DNA of 64,000 nucleotides from Anaeramoeba flamelloides (Eukaryota; Metamonada; Anaeramoebidae), in assembly GCA_027625915.1 (NCBI GenBank), contig JANTQA010000068.1:1-64000 (forward strand), written 5' to 3'. The position numbers and the translations under genes are program-made. Positions 24,555-36,170 of this stretch are shown in pieces; position 1 is the first letter of the stretch; every line of letters starts with the position of its first letter. The notes beneath the pieces are model-generated. The model saw only the letters and a program-made list of their open reading frames with translations. It was not told the DNA's origin and ran no database searches.

Positions 24555-25625
24555 CCCACATTACAGCATTGAATTTTGATAAAGGAAACCAGTAATAAAA
24601 AAAGTTAAAGTTTTAGGTAATGGAATAATCAAATATAGGTTAATAAATATAAAGAGATATATTTATATATATATAAATATAGTTATAATATAATAAACTC
24701 CAATTCAAAATTTTTAACATCGCAGAAACACCAAAATTCAAATTTGGAAAATAAATTCTGATGAAATAATTTAAATGTGAAATGCTAAATTCGAAACCCT
24801 AACTAACTGCAATGTTTACAATTATTTATCCATTTCATCTTCCACAAAACAAAAAATAATTAATTATTTAACCAAATAAAAAAAAAGGATGTGTTAAAAA
24901 ATTTTGGAGAGAACAGAACAAAAAAAATGTATTAGTAAATTTGTTGAAATTTCACGAAGAAATATTGATCGATCAAAGAATTAGATACGATCAAATACTT
25001 TTATTTGGATCTTCTTCAAAAGAATCACAGAAACTTAATTGTAACCTAAAAACAGTTATTCTACAAAATTTTGGGATCGAACGAAAAACAACTACGTAAA
25101 TGGAAAAAAGAAAGGAAAAACAAAGAATAAAAAAACAAAAAAATGATAAAAATAATTGTTATAAATCAAAATCATTTCCAAATTGATTGAAAGTATTGAA
25201 TTCTTCTGAGTATGGTATTGTTATCTGTGCTAAAAAATTTTGAATTTTAGTTTATATATATATATATAATTAAATTAGTGATAATTTTTGGTCATGACAC
25301 AATAATAATATAAAATGATTAGTTTTGTGAAATATTTGGAAAAATTATATTTTCAAAAAGATATTTGATTTTGAAAAAAAATCGGAATTGGATTATTCTT
25401 TTGTTTTTTTTTATTTCTTATTTTTGTTTTTTTATTTTTATTTGATTATTATTTTCAAATCTTCACATTTACCCAAGTTTGTCGGCTTTCTTCACGTACC
25501 TCATTTTCATCTTTCCTTAATAACAAAAAAAAAAAAAAAAATAAATAAAACAAAATGTAATTTTCAGAAATTACTGAATATTTTTAATGAATTTGATATT
25601 AGTAATAAAAGTTGTTTTATATCTT
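24555..25625 (+). repeat. AT-rich region with a copy of the GATCGATC module
   Basis: GTGTTAAAAAATTTTGGAGAG, ATTGATCGATCAAAG and TTTTATTTGGATCTTC at 24,890-25,020 repeat the block at 200-340 in direct orientation, and GAATTTTAGTTTATATAT at 25,241 continues it. No gene is seen; the open frame at 25,388-25,627 is driven by T-runs. Confidence 0.5.
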
Positions 25626-25629
25626 AAAA

Positions 25630-25706
25630 TGACGCACCTTTAACCAAGGTGCTTTAGTTTCTACACTCCCAAACCACCTAACAGGGGGTTTATGTACCCC
25701 TTATAA
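25630..25706 (-). repeat. Relic of an R-unit start
   Basis: GCACCTTTAACCAAGGTGC (a hairpin) followed by CTACACTCCCAAACCACC and AGGGGGTTTATGTACCCC resembles, in reverse complement, the start of the R units (CCCCCTTCAGGGGG, TTTGGGGGTGTAGG). Only this end is present, about 9 kb from R1. Confidence 0.5.
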
Positions 25707-27546
25707 TTATTATCTACCGACAATTAAAATTTTAACAAAATATCAATAATCAAATAAACTATTGATAGAAAAAAATAAAGAAAAAAAAACAAAAAGTCGA
25801 ATGAAAGAAAGATCAAATGAAAAAGTTGGCAAAATTAATTATATGAATATAAACACAAAATGATTATTAATTTTTCGGTTATGAATTCATTTATAGGTTT
25901 TTTTTATTATTAATTGGAAATTTTGGTTATTTAATATCTAAATAAACTCAATATTTTCCAAAATCTTGAAAATTTTCATTTTTTTTCATGTTTTTGGAAA
26001 AAGAATCCAAAAAAACTAAAAAAACAAATAAAATAGAATAAAAATGTAGTTTCGCTAATTAAACAGTCTACTGCAAAACGTAATTCATTTCAAAGACATA
26101 ATATGTTGGACATAAAATTTGCATTTAAAAGTGAGGCAACTCAAAAAAAATCCGAAATTTTGGAGTTGTTAAAATATAGATAGACAAAACTCGGAAATTT
26201 TCATAATTTTCATAAATTTTCCATTTTTTCCCTCACTAAAGTCACTTTTCTAATAGGGAAGAGGAGTTACAAAGGAAAAAAAATCAAGTAGTTACTTACT
26301 AATACCGAGATACTGAAACAAGACAGTATGAGTAACTTGGAAATTAAAAGAAAATGCAATAGCAAAATTAATTAGGATAAAGTAAACAAACGAGATCAAC
26401 GAGAAAGGAAATAGCAGCTTATAAACAACCACCCCTCAACTGACCATTTGTGATTGCTTACAACTAAAAAACGTCAAAATTTAAAATAAAAGCATCGTGG
26501 TTGGGATTTTGAGTGTTCTTATTGTAAACCCGGCATTGGTGATTTTTTTTTATTGATTTTTTACCAATCGCCTCTTATTAAATAATATTGTTATTTTTGT
26601 TTTGTAATTTGCTTTTTCTTTTCTTTATGTTTTTTTTTTAATTTTTCTTTTTGTTTTTTTCAACCAATAAAAAACGTGGAACTTGCCTGATTCCATAATA
26701 CATTTTTTTTCTTACCATCTAAATTGCTAATTTGCCATTAGTAATCTAGGGTTGTCTAGGTTATTTTTTATTTAAAAGAGTTGAAAAAAATCAAACTTAT
26801 ATTTTCCAAAATTCTTTCAAATAAAAAAAAAACTAGACAACTGTAAGAGGATCTTTGATTTCTCCCTTCAACCAATAAAAAAAAAAAAAAAATTCATAAA
26901 TTTTCAACATAATTTTTCAATCATGCACTTTCTCTACACAATCAGTTTATTAGAAAACCTAATTCTTCTAAAGTCAGAATACACTGGATACATAATTTTC
27001 ATTTGAAAAGTAAGACCAAAACAAAAGCAAAATTTTTGAGTTGTTTATATATATAAGCTATTTCCAATAAATAAGGGAATTTTTTATTTCAATAATTATT
27101 TCTTAATATTAATCCAATTATACAAAATGTACGACAATAATATGTTTTTTAACATATCATACTTAATTTCTTGTATTTTGAGGTTTTATTAATGGATTCT
27201 AAATATTTTTTTTTGAATTAAAATTATTTTGCAAAATTTTTAATTTTGAAAAAATAATAGAGTCAAATTTTTCATTTCATTATTTTTTCGAATTGTTCAT
27301 TTTTTTCATTTTTACTTTGTTATTATTATTGTCTAAAATTTAACAAAGTTCAGAAGAGATGTGATAAGAAATCAACCAAATATTCTTTTGATTCTAAACA
27401 ATTGAGTTGACTTCGATGTTCTTTGGTAGAAAAACTGCTCAGAACAGTCGTACACTTCAATTAAAGAGGTGAGATAAACAAAAAAGAAAAGAAAAAATAA
27501 AATGGTTTTTTTTTTTTTTTTTTTTCATTCAGATTGTTTTTTAAAT

Positions 27547-27588
<42 letters not shown>

Positions 27589-27960
27589 AAAAGTTGATGG
27601 GAAAAATAAAAAGTTAATGATCAAATGAAAAACAAAAAATCTAAAGATCAAATCAAAAATATATTAAAGTATGATTTTACACATTATCAAAAAAAAAATT
27701 GAAAAAAAGATCGAACTAAAGATTTTTAAATAGACATTACTTATTTTGGATATTTTTCCAAAAATTAATTGCAATTTTTTTTTTTTTTTTTTTATTTTTT
27801 ATTCTTCGAACTTTAATCAATAAACACAAATTTTAATCAAGAGTTTTATTATTATTAATGGCTTTGTTTTTTTTTGTCTAAAGTTTTGAGTTTAATAACT
27901 GAATAAAGAATTTATTCTTATATTGATGGATATTTTTTTGCCCCGCATTTTTGGATGGAG
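25707..27960. other. AT-rich spacer with a degraded direct duplication
   Basis: The block near 26,080-26,190 (AATTCATTTCAAAGACATAA, then GGACATAAAATTTGCATTT) recurs in diverged form near 26,955-27,050. CAACCAATAAAAAA occurs near 26,660 and 26,870. Long T and A runs lie at 27,505-27,590 and 27,775-27,800. No gene is seen. Confidence 0.4.
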
Positions 27961-27970
27961 CTTATTTCCA

Positions 27971-28975
27971 AATGAATTGACATCCTTTGATACTCTATAT
28001 TTGACTTTATATAAATATTTTTTTGAATTAATATTTTTGATTATAGAAAATTTTGAACTATTTTGAAAGTCATTATGATAATGACAAATTGAGACTATTT
28101 TAAACAAGAAGAATATTTTATAAAATCTATCATTTGAGTTTTTTGATAGTAATATTTTCAAATTTTTGAATTTTTGAAAAAATTTGAAAACATGTTTTGA
28201 CAATATATATATATAAAAACACTTTTTGAAAATGGTTTGAAAATTCATTATCTGAGATTAGGAAGAAAAATATGATATCAATGTATTGAGTCTTTGAAAT
28301 AAACAATGTTTTATAATCTAGTATTTGAGTAAGTTACCTATATATAAGAATTTTCATTTTCACATTTTTGAAAAATTTTGAAAACATGTTTTGACCATAT
28401 ATATATATAAAAACACTTTTTGAATTTTGAAAATGGTTTGAAATTTCATTATTTGAGACTAGGGACAAAATAATAACGTTAGTGTAATGAGTCTTTAAAA
28501 TAAACAATGTTTTATAATATTGTATTTGAGTAGGCTCAGTTTGTTAAGAATTTTCATTTTAACATTTTTGAAAATGGTTTGAAAAATTTGAAAACATGTT
28601 TTAACCTATATATATATAAACATTTTGATTTTTGAAATTTTTGAAATTTAATTATTTGAGACTAGGGACAAAATAATAACGTTAGTGTAATGAGTCTTTA
28701 AAATAAACAATGTTTTATAATATTGTATTTGACTAGGTCCAGTATCTTAAGAATTTTCTATTTTAACATTTTTGATAATTTTGAAAAATTAGAAAACATG
28801 TTTTGTCCATATATATATATAAATATTAAAACACATTATTGAATTTTTGAAATTTTTGAAAATTCATAATTTGGGATTTGGGAGAAAAATATAATATTAA
28901 TGTATTGGGTATTTGAAATAAAAAATGTTTTATAATATAGTATTTGAATAGGTATTATTTCAATATTTTTTTTTC
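27971..28975 (-). repeat. Right inner arm: module plus satellite block C (reverse)
   Basis: Reverse complement of the module (GGATGTCAATTCATTT at its edge) and of the satellite. Unit ends (CATGTTTTGAC, CATGTTTTAACC or CATGTTTTGTCC) fall near 28,190, 28,385, 28,597 and 28,798. The order mirrors 16.9-18.77 kb. The minus-strand open frame 27,892-28,248 is a reading of this repeat. Confidence 0.85.
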
Positions 28976-29077
28976 GAATAAAATTTGGGAAAATTTAACT
29001 TAAAATAATTTTTACAGATAAATATAATTATTCTTCTTTTAATTATTCAAATATTTTAATCTCATTTCTATGATACA

Positions 29078-29291
29078 TTCAGTTCCACTTTTAAGACACA
29101 AACTTTCAACATATTTTTCAGGTAAAATAAAAATCTAAAATTAATATACTCAATTCAAAAACTAATAGAATAATTTGGGTAAAAAAATTTCCATAAAAAT
29201 GTGCTAAATTAGATGATCTCATTTTCATTTAAATTCCTTTGAAAGTATATATATATATATATATATATGAATTAAAAATTGAACTGGTAGT
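29078..29291. mobile_element. CAGTCAGT-like MITE, eroded, right-arm copy
   Basis: CAGTTCCACTTTTAAGACAC at the left is still clear; the other half is worn and holds a TA run. It is the inverted counterpart of 16,484-16,703. Confidence 0.7.
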
Positions 29292-29352
29292 AGTATAATA
29301 ATATAATTCATCAAACATAGGATTTTTAATTAATTTATTCAACCAATGATTA

Positions 29353-29552
29353 CAGTCAGTTTCACTTTTAAGGCACAAACTTTCAACGAAATTTAAGACA
29401 CAAAAAAAATCTCAAATTAAGGCACAATTTTTTGGAATTTTAATTTTCTCAAATTATTTTACTAGAATTTGAATTTTGTACCTTAATTTGAGATTTTTTT
29501 TGTGCCTTAAATTTCGTAGAAAGTTTGTGTCTTAAAAGTGAAACTGACTGTA
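29353..29552. mobile_element. CAGTCAGT-family MITE at the R2 start
   Basis: Full palindrome with TA on both sides. R1 has the same flanks joined through a single TA (16,419-16,420: CTTTATG, TA, ATCATTGG), so both the empty site and the TA duplication are visible. Confidence 0.95.
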
Positions 29553-29724
29553 CATAAAGGTTAGGAAAGAAAGCCCCCTTCATGGGGGTTTGGGGGTCTA
29601 GGGTAATATAGCACTAAAAATATGTTAGGTGCGTAAATATATATTCTGCTTTTTTATTTTTTAGAAAAGAAAAGAAAGTTTTGAGTTGGGTACGTAGGAG
29701 TATTCCGATACATTCTTTAACAAG

Positions 29725-29729
<5 letters not shown>

Positions 29730-29798
<69 letters not shown>
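29730..29798. repeat. (TA)n-(TG)n microsatellite of R2
   Basis: Reverse counterpart of 16,161-16,246. Confidence 0.9.
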
Positions 29799-29800
<2 letters not shown>

Positions 29801-30402
29801 ACAAAATATAAACAATTTGGATACAATTTAAAATAGTTGAAAGAATAGGAATACTAGATTTCAAAAACAATCAGGGAATAATTTCTATTTTAAAAAAATA
29901 TGAAATTAATCTTTTGTCTTTATTTTTTAATTTTTTCATTTTCTTCTTTTCGTCAGTTAAGTAATCTTTTTCATTAAGATTAGGAAATTTTTTTTTCCAG
30001 ATAATTTTATAGAAGATTAATGTCGAGTTTGTTGAATAGAAAAAACCAAAAATTATGAGTTGATGATATCTTTTAGTTTGATCCATCAATTAACAACAAA
30101 TGGTGGAGAAATTTCAACAAATTAACCTAACACAATTTATTTTCCTACCTCATTCATTTCATCATTTTGGACACTCTTCATATTTTTATTTTTTCGACTC
30201 TTTATAGTTTTTACAGGTATATTTCTTTTTCAGACATTATCAAATCTAATCATGTAGTTTATTTTTTAAGATCATTTCAAAATTATTACAAGTCAGTGGA
30301 TTAATTCTAAAAATGAATTTTTATTCTTAGGATCTTTTTAACATTTGAGAGAGAATGTAAATTTTTACTCTTTAATTTTGATTGTAAATATAAAAAAAAA
30401 TA

Positions 30403-30450
30403 TCATTTCTACTTTAGTAGAAATGAAAGGACGTCTTTAGATGGCTATCA
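30403..30450 (+). other. Twin hairpins of R2
   Basis: TCATTTCTACTTTAGTAGAAATGA is perfect (11-bp stem). The next hairpin (AAGGACGTCTTTAGATGGC) carries mismatches relative to R3 and R4. Confidence 0.75.
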
Positions 30451-30828
30451 AAACAACGACACAAAAACCAAAAAACAAGTAAACTACATTCAAAAAAGTG
30501 GGGCCCAGAAAATAATTAAAAAAATATAAAATAAAAATTAATTAATGAATAAAAATCAACCAATTAAAAGTAAAATTGTTAATAAATCTATGGTTTATTT
30601 TTATTAATTTAAAATGATAAGTAAAAAAAAAAAAAAAAATAATATAAAAAAAAAATTTTTTTTTTAGCCCTTCTTTTTTGTAAATTTTTTATCAAAATTA
30701 ATAAAATCCATTAATACTTTCACCCTTTAATTTGATGACTAATCTTAATCTTTTTTCCATTGAATTGCAAAAATTTTCAATTGTTTTTCATTCAATATCA
30801 TTCCAAACCTATCTACATTTTTTAATTA

Positions 30829-31025
30829 CAGTCAGTTTCACTTTTAAGACACAAACTTTCATCAAAATTTAAGGCACAAAAAAATTTCAAATTAAGGCAC
30901 AAAATTTGGAATTTTTTTTTTACAATTTATTTTTACTAGAATTTGGATTTTGTGCTTAAATTTGAAATTTTTATTGTGCCTTAAATTTCGTTGAAAGTTT
31001 GTGCCTTAAAAGTGAAACTGACTGT
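30829..31025. mobile_element. CAGTCAGT-family MITE inside Tc1-A
   Basis: TA-flanked palindrome splitting the transposase between the NPPKTKNQL segment and the C-terminal tail. The MITE is therefore younger than the Tc1 insertion, which is itself younger than the R duplication. Confidence 0.95.
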
Positions 31026-31442
31026 AATTGATTTTTTGTCTTTGGTGGATTATCACTAATTATTTTGTCAATAATTCCTCATAAATGTTCGATTGGATTT
31101 AAATCTGGTGAGTTAGGTGGCCATTTTTTTTAAACTTTACATTTCTTTTTTAAATATTCCTTTGTTGATAATGATGTATGTGAAGTAGCCCCATCTTGCA
31201 TTAATATCCATTTATTTTTACCATATAAATTGTCCATACCAGAAAAAATTTTACTTCTTGAAATTACATTGTTTTGATAGGATTCTGAATTAACTATTTT
31301 TGGACACTTTATTAGTGTTGATTGGTTTGAATAATTTATTCCACCAAAAAACATTACTTTTGGGATAATTTTTTTTAATCTTTCAAATATTGAATCTAAA
31401 AATAAAAAAGGATTTTTTTGTTTTTTTATGTTTTAGTATAGA

Positions 31443-31490
<48 letters not shown>
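31443..31490. repeat. (TAA)n microsatellite inside the Tc1-A intron
   Basis: About 15 AAT/TAA repeats lie between GERD and DSIFERLKKI. GT and AG borders fit a spliced intron. Confidence 0.8.
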
Positions 31491-31491
<1 letters not shown>

Positions 31492-32690
31492 TACCATCTC
31501 TTTCTCCATTTTGTCTCCAAATTTTTCTTTTTGAACCTGAAAAATAAAACTATTTTTCATCTGTAAAAATTACTTTTTTCCAATCTATTGGATTTTCAAT
31601 ATACTTTCTTGCAAATATTAATCTTTTTTCTTTTTATACAATTGTTAAATGTGCTCTTTTTTTTGGCAATAAAAAATTAAATTTTAGTTCTTTTCTTATG
31701 TTGTAAATTGTTGTTGTTGATATGTTTACATTCTGATTTGTTGATAAAAAAGCTTTTAATTTTTTACAACTCATTTTCCGATTTTTTTTATTATATTTTC
31801 AATAAGATTTTTTGTTTCTAGATTTCTTTTTCTATTCCTTCCAGTCGAATATGTATTTTCTAAAGTGCTGAAAAAAATCAAATCAAAAAAATCAATAAAA
31901 ACAAAGAAAAAGAGAAAAGAAAAAATTGAAAAAAAAAAGAAATAAAAAAAATACTTTTTTGTTTTAAATTTATTTATTCAATATCTAACTTTTTTTCTAG
32001 TTATTTTCAATCTTTCTGCAATTTGTCTTTGACTTAACCCTTCTTCATAGAATTTAATTATTTCATACCTATTTTCTTGTTCTATTTTATTATTTTTAAA
32101 ATTTTCTAACATTAAAAATATTATTAAAATATTTAATATCCAAAATCTTAAATTAAAAAGAAAAAGAAAATAAAAAGAAAAAATGAAAAAAAAAAAATAA
32201 AATTGAAAATCTTTTACAAATAAAATTTTAAAAAATTTTTTTTTTAAATAATCAAAACATTATATGAAAAAATAAAATTCAATTTATTTTGATTGAATTT
32301 ATATTAAATATGGTGAAAAAGCATTCAAAATAAATATTGTAATATTATTCGAATTAATTATTTAACGAATAAATAAAGTTTTAATATTAATTGAGTTGTT
32401 CCCCACTTTTTTGAAATTAGTTTACTAATTGTTGAAGGAAATTAAAAATTATTTTTCTAATTTCATAAAAAAACTTCAATCTCCAATTTTCATTTATATA
32501 AAAACACAATTAGTCAACAAAAATCAAACACTCTATAAACAAATTAACATACAAAATAAAATTCATAACAAAATACAATAACAATTCACAATGACATACA
32601 ATAAAAAATTAATATCAAAAAACACAAAAATCAAAAATTCAAATCTTTTATCAAAAAAAATCAACAACATACTGATTAATTCAATTCATA

Positions 32691-33096
32691 CAGCTGTTCC
32701 AAGGCTACTGTGAAATTTTTTCAATATCAAATTTTGATGTTGATATAGATTTTTAAAAAGTTGAATATAAGAATAAATAAGCTCATATTGAAAAAAAAAA
32801 AAAAACTTCTAAATGATTCAATATTCAAGAATTTTGACGGATTTCCAAAAAACAATTTTTTCATAACCCAAAATAAATCTTTACATCGAAAATTCATTGA
32901 GAAACTACATAAAATTCACTCTTAAAAAAATAAATTTTTCTTCAATCACATCATTAGTTTATTTTTCATATCAACTCATTTAGGAATTTTTTTTTTCAAT
33001 ATGAGCTTTATTATTCTCATATTGAACTTTTTAAAAATCTATATCAACATCAAAATTTGATATTGAAAAAATTTCACGGTAGCTTTAGATAGACTG
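32691..33096. mobile_element. Fold-back MITE with CAG ends, about 406 bp, in R2
   Basis: The arms match over at least 100 bp (GTGAAATTTTTTCAATATC at the left; GATATTGAAAAAATTTCAC at the right). TA lies on both sides. R1 shows the empty site (TA at 14,992-14,993 in GTTCGGTTATAAATTG). A related half-element is at 42,764. Confidence 0.85.
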
Positions 33097-34995
33097 TAAC
33101 CGAACAGTAAAAACAGAATTATTAACCAAACAAAAACACCTTAAATAATGCAAATTGAAATAAACAATACAAAAGTTTTCTTTTCAGGAATAATTTGACA
33201 ATTCACAAAATTGTATCAAAGGATTTTGACTCAATCTCTTAAAATTTTGAAGGGACGTTAATGTCAATATTCTCCAATTTGGATCAAAAATTTCATTTTT
33301 TATATGGAAAATGAACAAAAAAAATTTTTATATGCCTAAACTGGAACAAACAAAATTAAGAAACGTAAAAATGAAATCGAAAAATAATCACGATTTTCTA
33401 AGCTCGAAAAATGAAGATCATTTCAAAAATTCTTGACAAACCACATTAACTTTTGAAGATCTTGTGAATATGAGTATTGATCATCGAGTTGCTTGAATTT
33501 TCAATTGTAACCACAAATCAGAACAATTCCTACAAAGGAATTGTGACTTTTTCTTTGTTTTTTTTTGGTTTTGGTTTACTTTGGTTCCTTTGGTTTTTTG
33601 GTTCCTTTGGTTCCTTTTGTTTTTTTTAGAACTTTTGGTTTTTTTGTTCCTTTGATTCTTTTTTGTTTTTTCTGTTGTTTCTTGAAGTAAAGTTCTCAAG
33701 AGGATCTTTGGTGGATATTATTTAACTCTGTTTTATCTTTTGAAAGAACCTACCCTGCCAAACACACTTTTGATTTTTTTTGGTACTTTTTTGATTTTTT
33801 GAGAAATAATTTTTTCTGTTTGGATTGTTTCTCTTATAACCCAATTATTTGTGTTCGAGACAAAAAGGATGGCGGAGTAGGGGGAAAGGTTTTGTATAAT
33901 TTTTCATTTGAGGATCTTTGAGAAAATTAAATTTTGAAAAAATTAGTCAGTTTTTTTATTTTTAAAAATAAAGATTTAATTATTCATATCAGTTTGATTG
34001 ATTGAGAAAAAATGATCTTTTTGTTTTAAGGAAATGAGAATTTTAATTGGATTCAATAGAACACCAAATACAAAGTTAAAGTCTTTATTCAATTTCGATT
34101 TTGTTTGGAAATAACAAAGAAATTGTCAACAATAATTCCAAATTTTTTGTTAATGATTGAGATTTTGACCTTTAAGGTGAAAATTGAAAACCCATTTCAT
34201 CTTTACTTACATGTGTTAAAAATAGACTGAAGGTAATTTCTCAACAAGATCAAATGGTTTTCAATTTTCACCTGTTAGCAAATTTTCAAAAAATCGATTT
34301 TTTAGATCCTTTTTTTGCAATTTAAGATAGAAGGAGAGAACACAGACATTTCAAAAATCATAGAAATCACTGAAAATGTAAAAATCACAGAAATCACATA
34401 AATCACAAAATCACAGTAGAGATCTATTATGACATTTACTTATAAAACAATTTCATTTTTTCCGACTTAGATCAAACTGAATACATATTTTTGAGAATTA
34501 CCAACAACCATGCCTCTCTTTTAAACACACCATACATCAAATTTTAAATTGCCAACGGAATTGTTAACATTTAGCGACAATAAATTCAAAATTAGAATTT
34601 TTCTTTTTTTTTGTTTTTTTCACTCAGAAATCTTTTTATTCTATTCCAAAATTTAAACTTTGATTTGGAATTTTATTTTGTTTGGTTGTATTTTTAAATT
34701 AAAATTTGTAATTTAAAAACTTGAAGTCGAATGTATTATCGATATGAAAAAATTGTTTTTAAAAACCCTAATTCTTATTTTGAATCAATTAATTTCAATC
34801 ATCTAATATCATAAAGTAGGACATGGGAGAGAAAGCCCCCTTCAGGGGGTTTGGGGGTGTAGGTAATATAGCACCTATTATATTAGGTGCGTAATTATAT
34901 ATTTTTATTTTTTTTTTATTTTTCAAAAAGAAAGAAAGTTTTGAGTTAGGTACGTTAAAGAATTCAGACATCATTACTTAACAAGATTCAAATAC

Positions 34996-35026
<31 letters not shown>

Positions 35027-35665
35027 GATGTGTGTGTATGAACTAAATATAAACAATTTGGACACAATTTACAATAGTTGAAAGAATAATATCTTCTGTT
35101 TTACATGCATTTTTGGAAATAATGTTGATTTTTCACAAAATATGAATCTGCTTTTATTAGTATATATTATTTTTTTTGTTTTCATTTTCTAATTTTCAAT
35201 TTAAATAATCTATTTCATTAGATCTGTAGAATTTTTTTTTTTTTGATTTATTGATAGAATATTAAAGTTCAGTTTGTTGAATAGAAAAATCTACATACAA
35301 TTAGTTGATATATTTATATTTGATCGATCAAAAATTGTTGGTGAATTTTAACAAATTTAATAATTTAATTTTTTGGTCTAACTCCTTGTAGCTGGACATT
35401 TTGATCATTTCATCATTTCATCATTTTGAACATAATACCATTTTTATTTTTTTTTGAATCTTTTATGAATTTATAGTTTTTTCTAAAATTTACTTTTTCT
35501 GAATTATCAACTCTAATCTTGAAGTTTATTTTTTGAGATCATTTCTGAATTATTTCGAGTAAGTGGATTAATTCAAAAAAATTTTCATTTTTAGGATCTT
35601 TTAACATTTGGGAGAGAATATAAATTTTTACTCTTTCATTTTAATTGTAAACATAAATAATAAAC

Positions 35666-35713
35666 TCATTTCTACTAAGGTAGAAATGAAAGGCCATCTT
35701 TAGATGGCCTTAA
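35666..35713 (+). other. Twin hairpins of R3
   Basis: TCATTTCTAC and GTAGAAATGA pair around a TAAG loop, followed directly by the perfect AAGGCCATCTTTAGATGGCC hairpin. The loop differs from R2 and R4 while both stems are kept. Confidence 0.8.
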
Positions 35714-35724
35714 AAACATAAACA

Positions 35725-36170
35725 CACAAATTTCATAAAATTATTTCAACCCCAAAATTTTACCACAAATTCCATAAAATTTTATATTTTTCCTAACAAC
35801 CAAATCACATTTTACCTAAATCTATAATTCACTTAAAATAACATTCAAACCAAATTTAATAAACAAACATTTTTACAAACCAAATCAAACAATAAACAAT
35901 CAATAACACTAATCTAACAATTTTTATCTCTTTAATAAACACACAAATCTATCACCAAAACAATAATACAATCACAAATAAACAACTCAACAATTATAAA
36001 ACAATCCATAAAAAATATCAACAGAGTAATTCACCAAACAAACAATAAACACTAAATATTTAAATTCATATTATTAACAAAATCAAAAACAAACATTTCA
36101 CCAAAACAAAAACACATTAATAATATTTCCATTTAAACTCAACAATTCAAATAAAACTTCCAAAGACAAA
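35725..36170 (+). other. G-free A/C/T tract of R3
   Basis: About 440 bases with almost no G on the plus strand, rich in AACA, ACAAAC and TTCAAC, directly after the twin hairpins. Equivalent tracts lie at 39,717-40,260 (R4) and 32,450-33,160 (R2, interrupted), and as a T/G strand at 14,930-15,300 (R1). Confidence 0.8.

Larger units (their letters stand above)
30698..32112 (-). pseudogene. Tc1/mariner-type transposase (Tc1-A), interrupted and decayed
   Basis: The reading starts MLENFKNNKIEQENRYEII with a helix-turn-helix (GLSQRQIAERLKITRKK), then a stretch ending RAHLTIV, then the DDE core: first D in VIFTDEK, second D in WILMQDGATSHTS, E in SPDLNPIEHL, and a typical tail (NFCNSMEKRLRLVIKLKGES). 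Two intron-like gaps occur, near 31,868-31,950 and 31,391-31,489; the second is GT-AG and filled by a TTA microsatellite. A MITE sits in the C-terminal part with coding matches on both sides. Several stops are present; the one after NPIEHL is TGA where relatives have Trp. It is inserted in R2 and absent from R1, R3 and R4. No intact inverted ends were found, so the full element limits are unknown. Confidence 0.85.
29553..34806 (+). repeat. R unit copy R2, first of three tandem copies
   Basis: Start with AGCCCCC, GGGGGTTTGGGGG and TAGGTGCGTAA; (TA)n-(TG)n at 29,730-29,798; twin hairpins; A/C-rich tract (about 32,450-32,690 and 33,097-33,160); CCTTTGGTT minisatellite at 33,580-33,625; GAGAAAAAATGATCTTTTTG; GGTGAAAATTGAAAACC; AATCACAGAAATC; end at ATCATAAAGT. 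It is longer than R3 and R4 because a Tc1 element and three MITEs lie in it. Short open frames in it are not conserved between copies. Confidence 0.85.

Noticed and set aside
24355-24579. Open frame with an RNRRNR run
   Set aside because: Translation of the 9-bp minisatellite; no start context or domain.
31095-31110. TGA read as Trp (altered genetic code)
   Set aside because: The intact ATPase-nuclease and TLDc genes use TGG for Trp without in-frame TGA, and Tc1-C has TAG at a Trp position, so decay explains it.
33481-33699. KTKGTK/NQRNQ-type open frame (also 14,407-14,598)
   Set aside because: Translation of the CCTTTGGTT minisatellite of R units; frames are not conserved among copies.
35666-35713. 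Helitron 3' end based on the hairpin
   Set aside because: No CTRR end follows the hairpin and no Rep/helicase was found.
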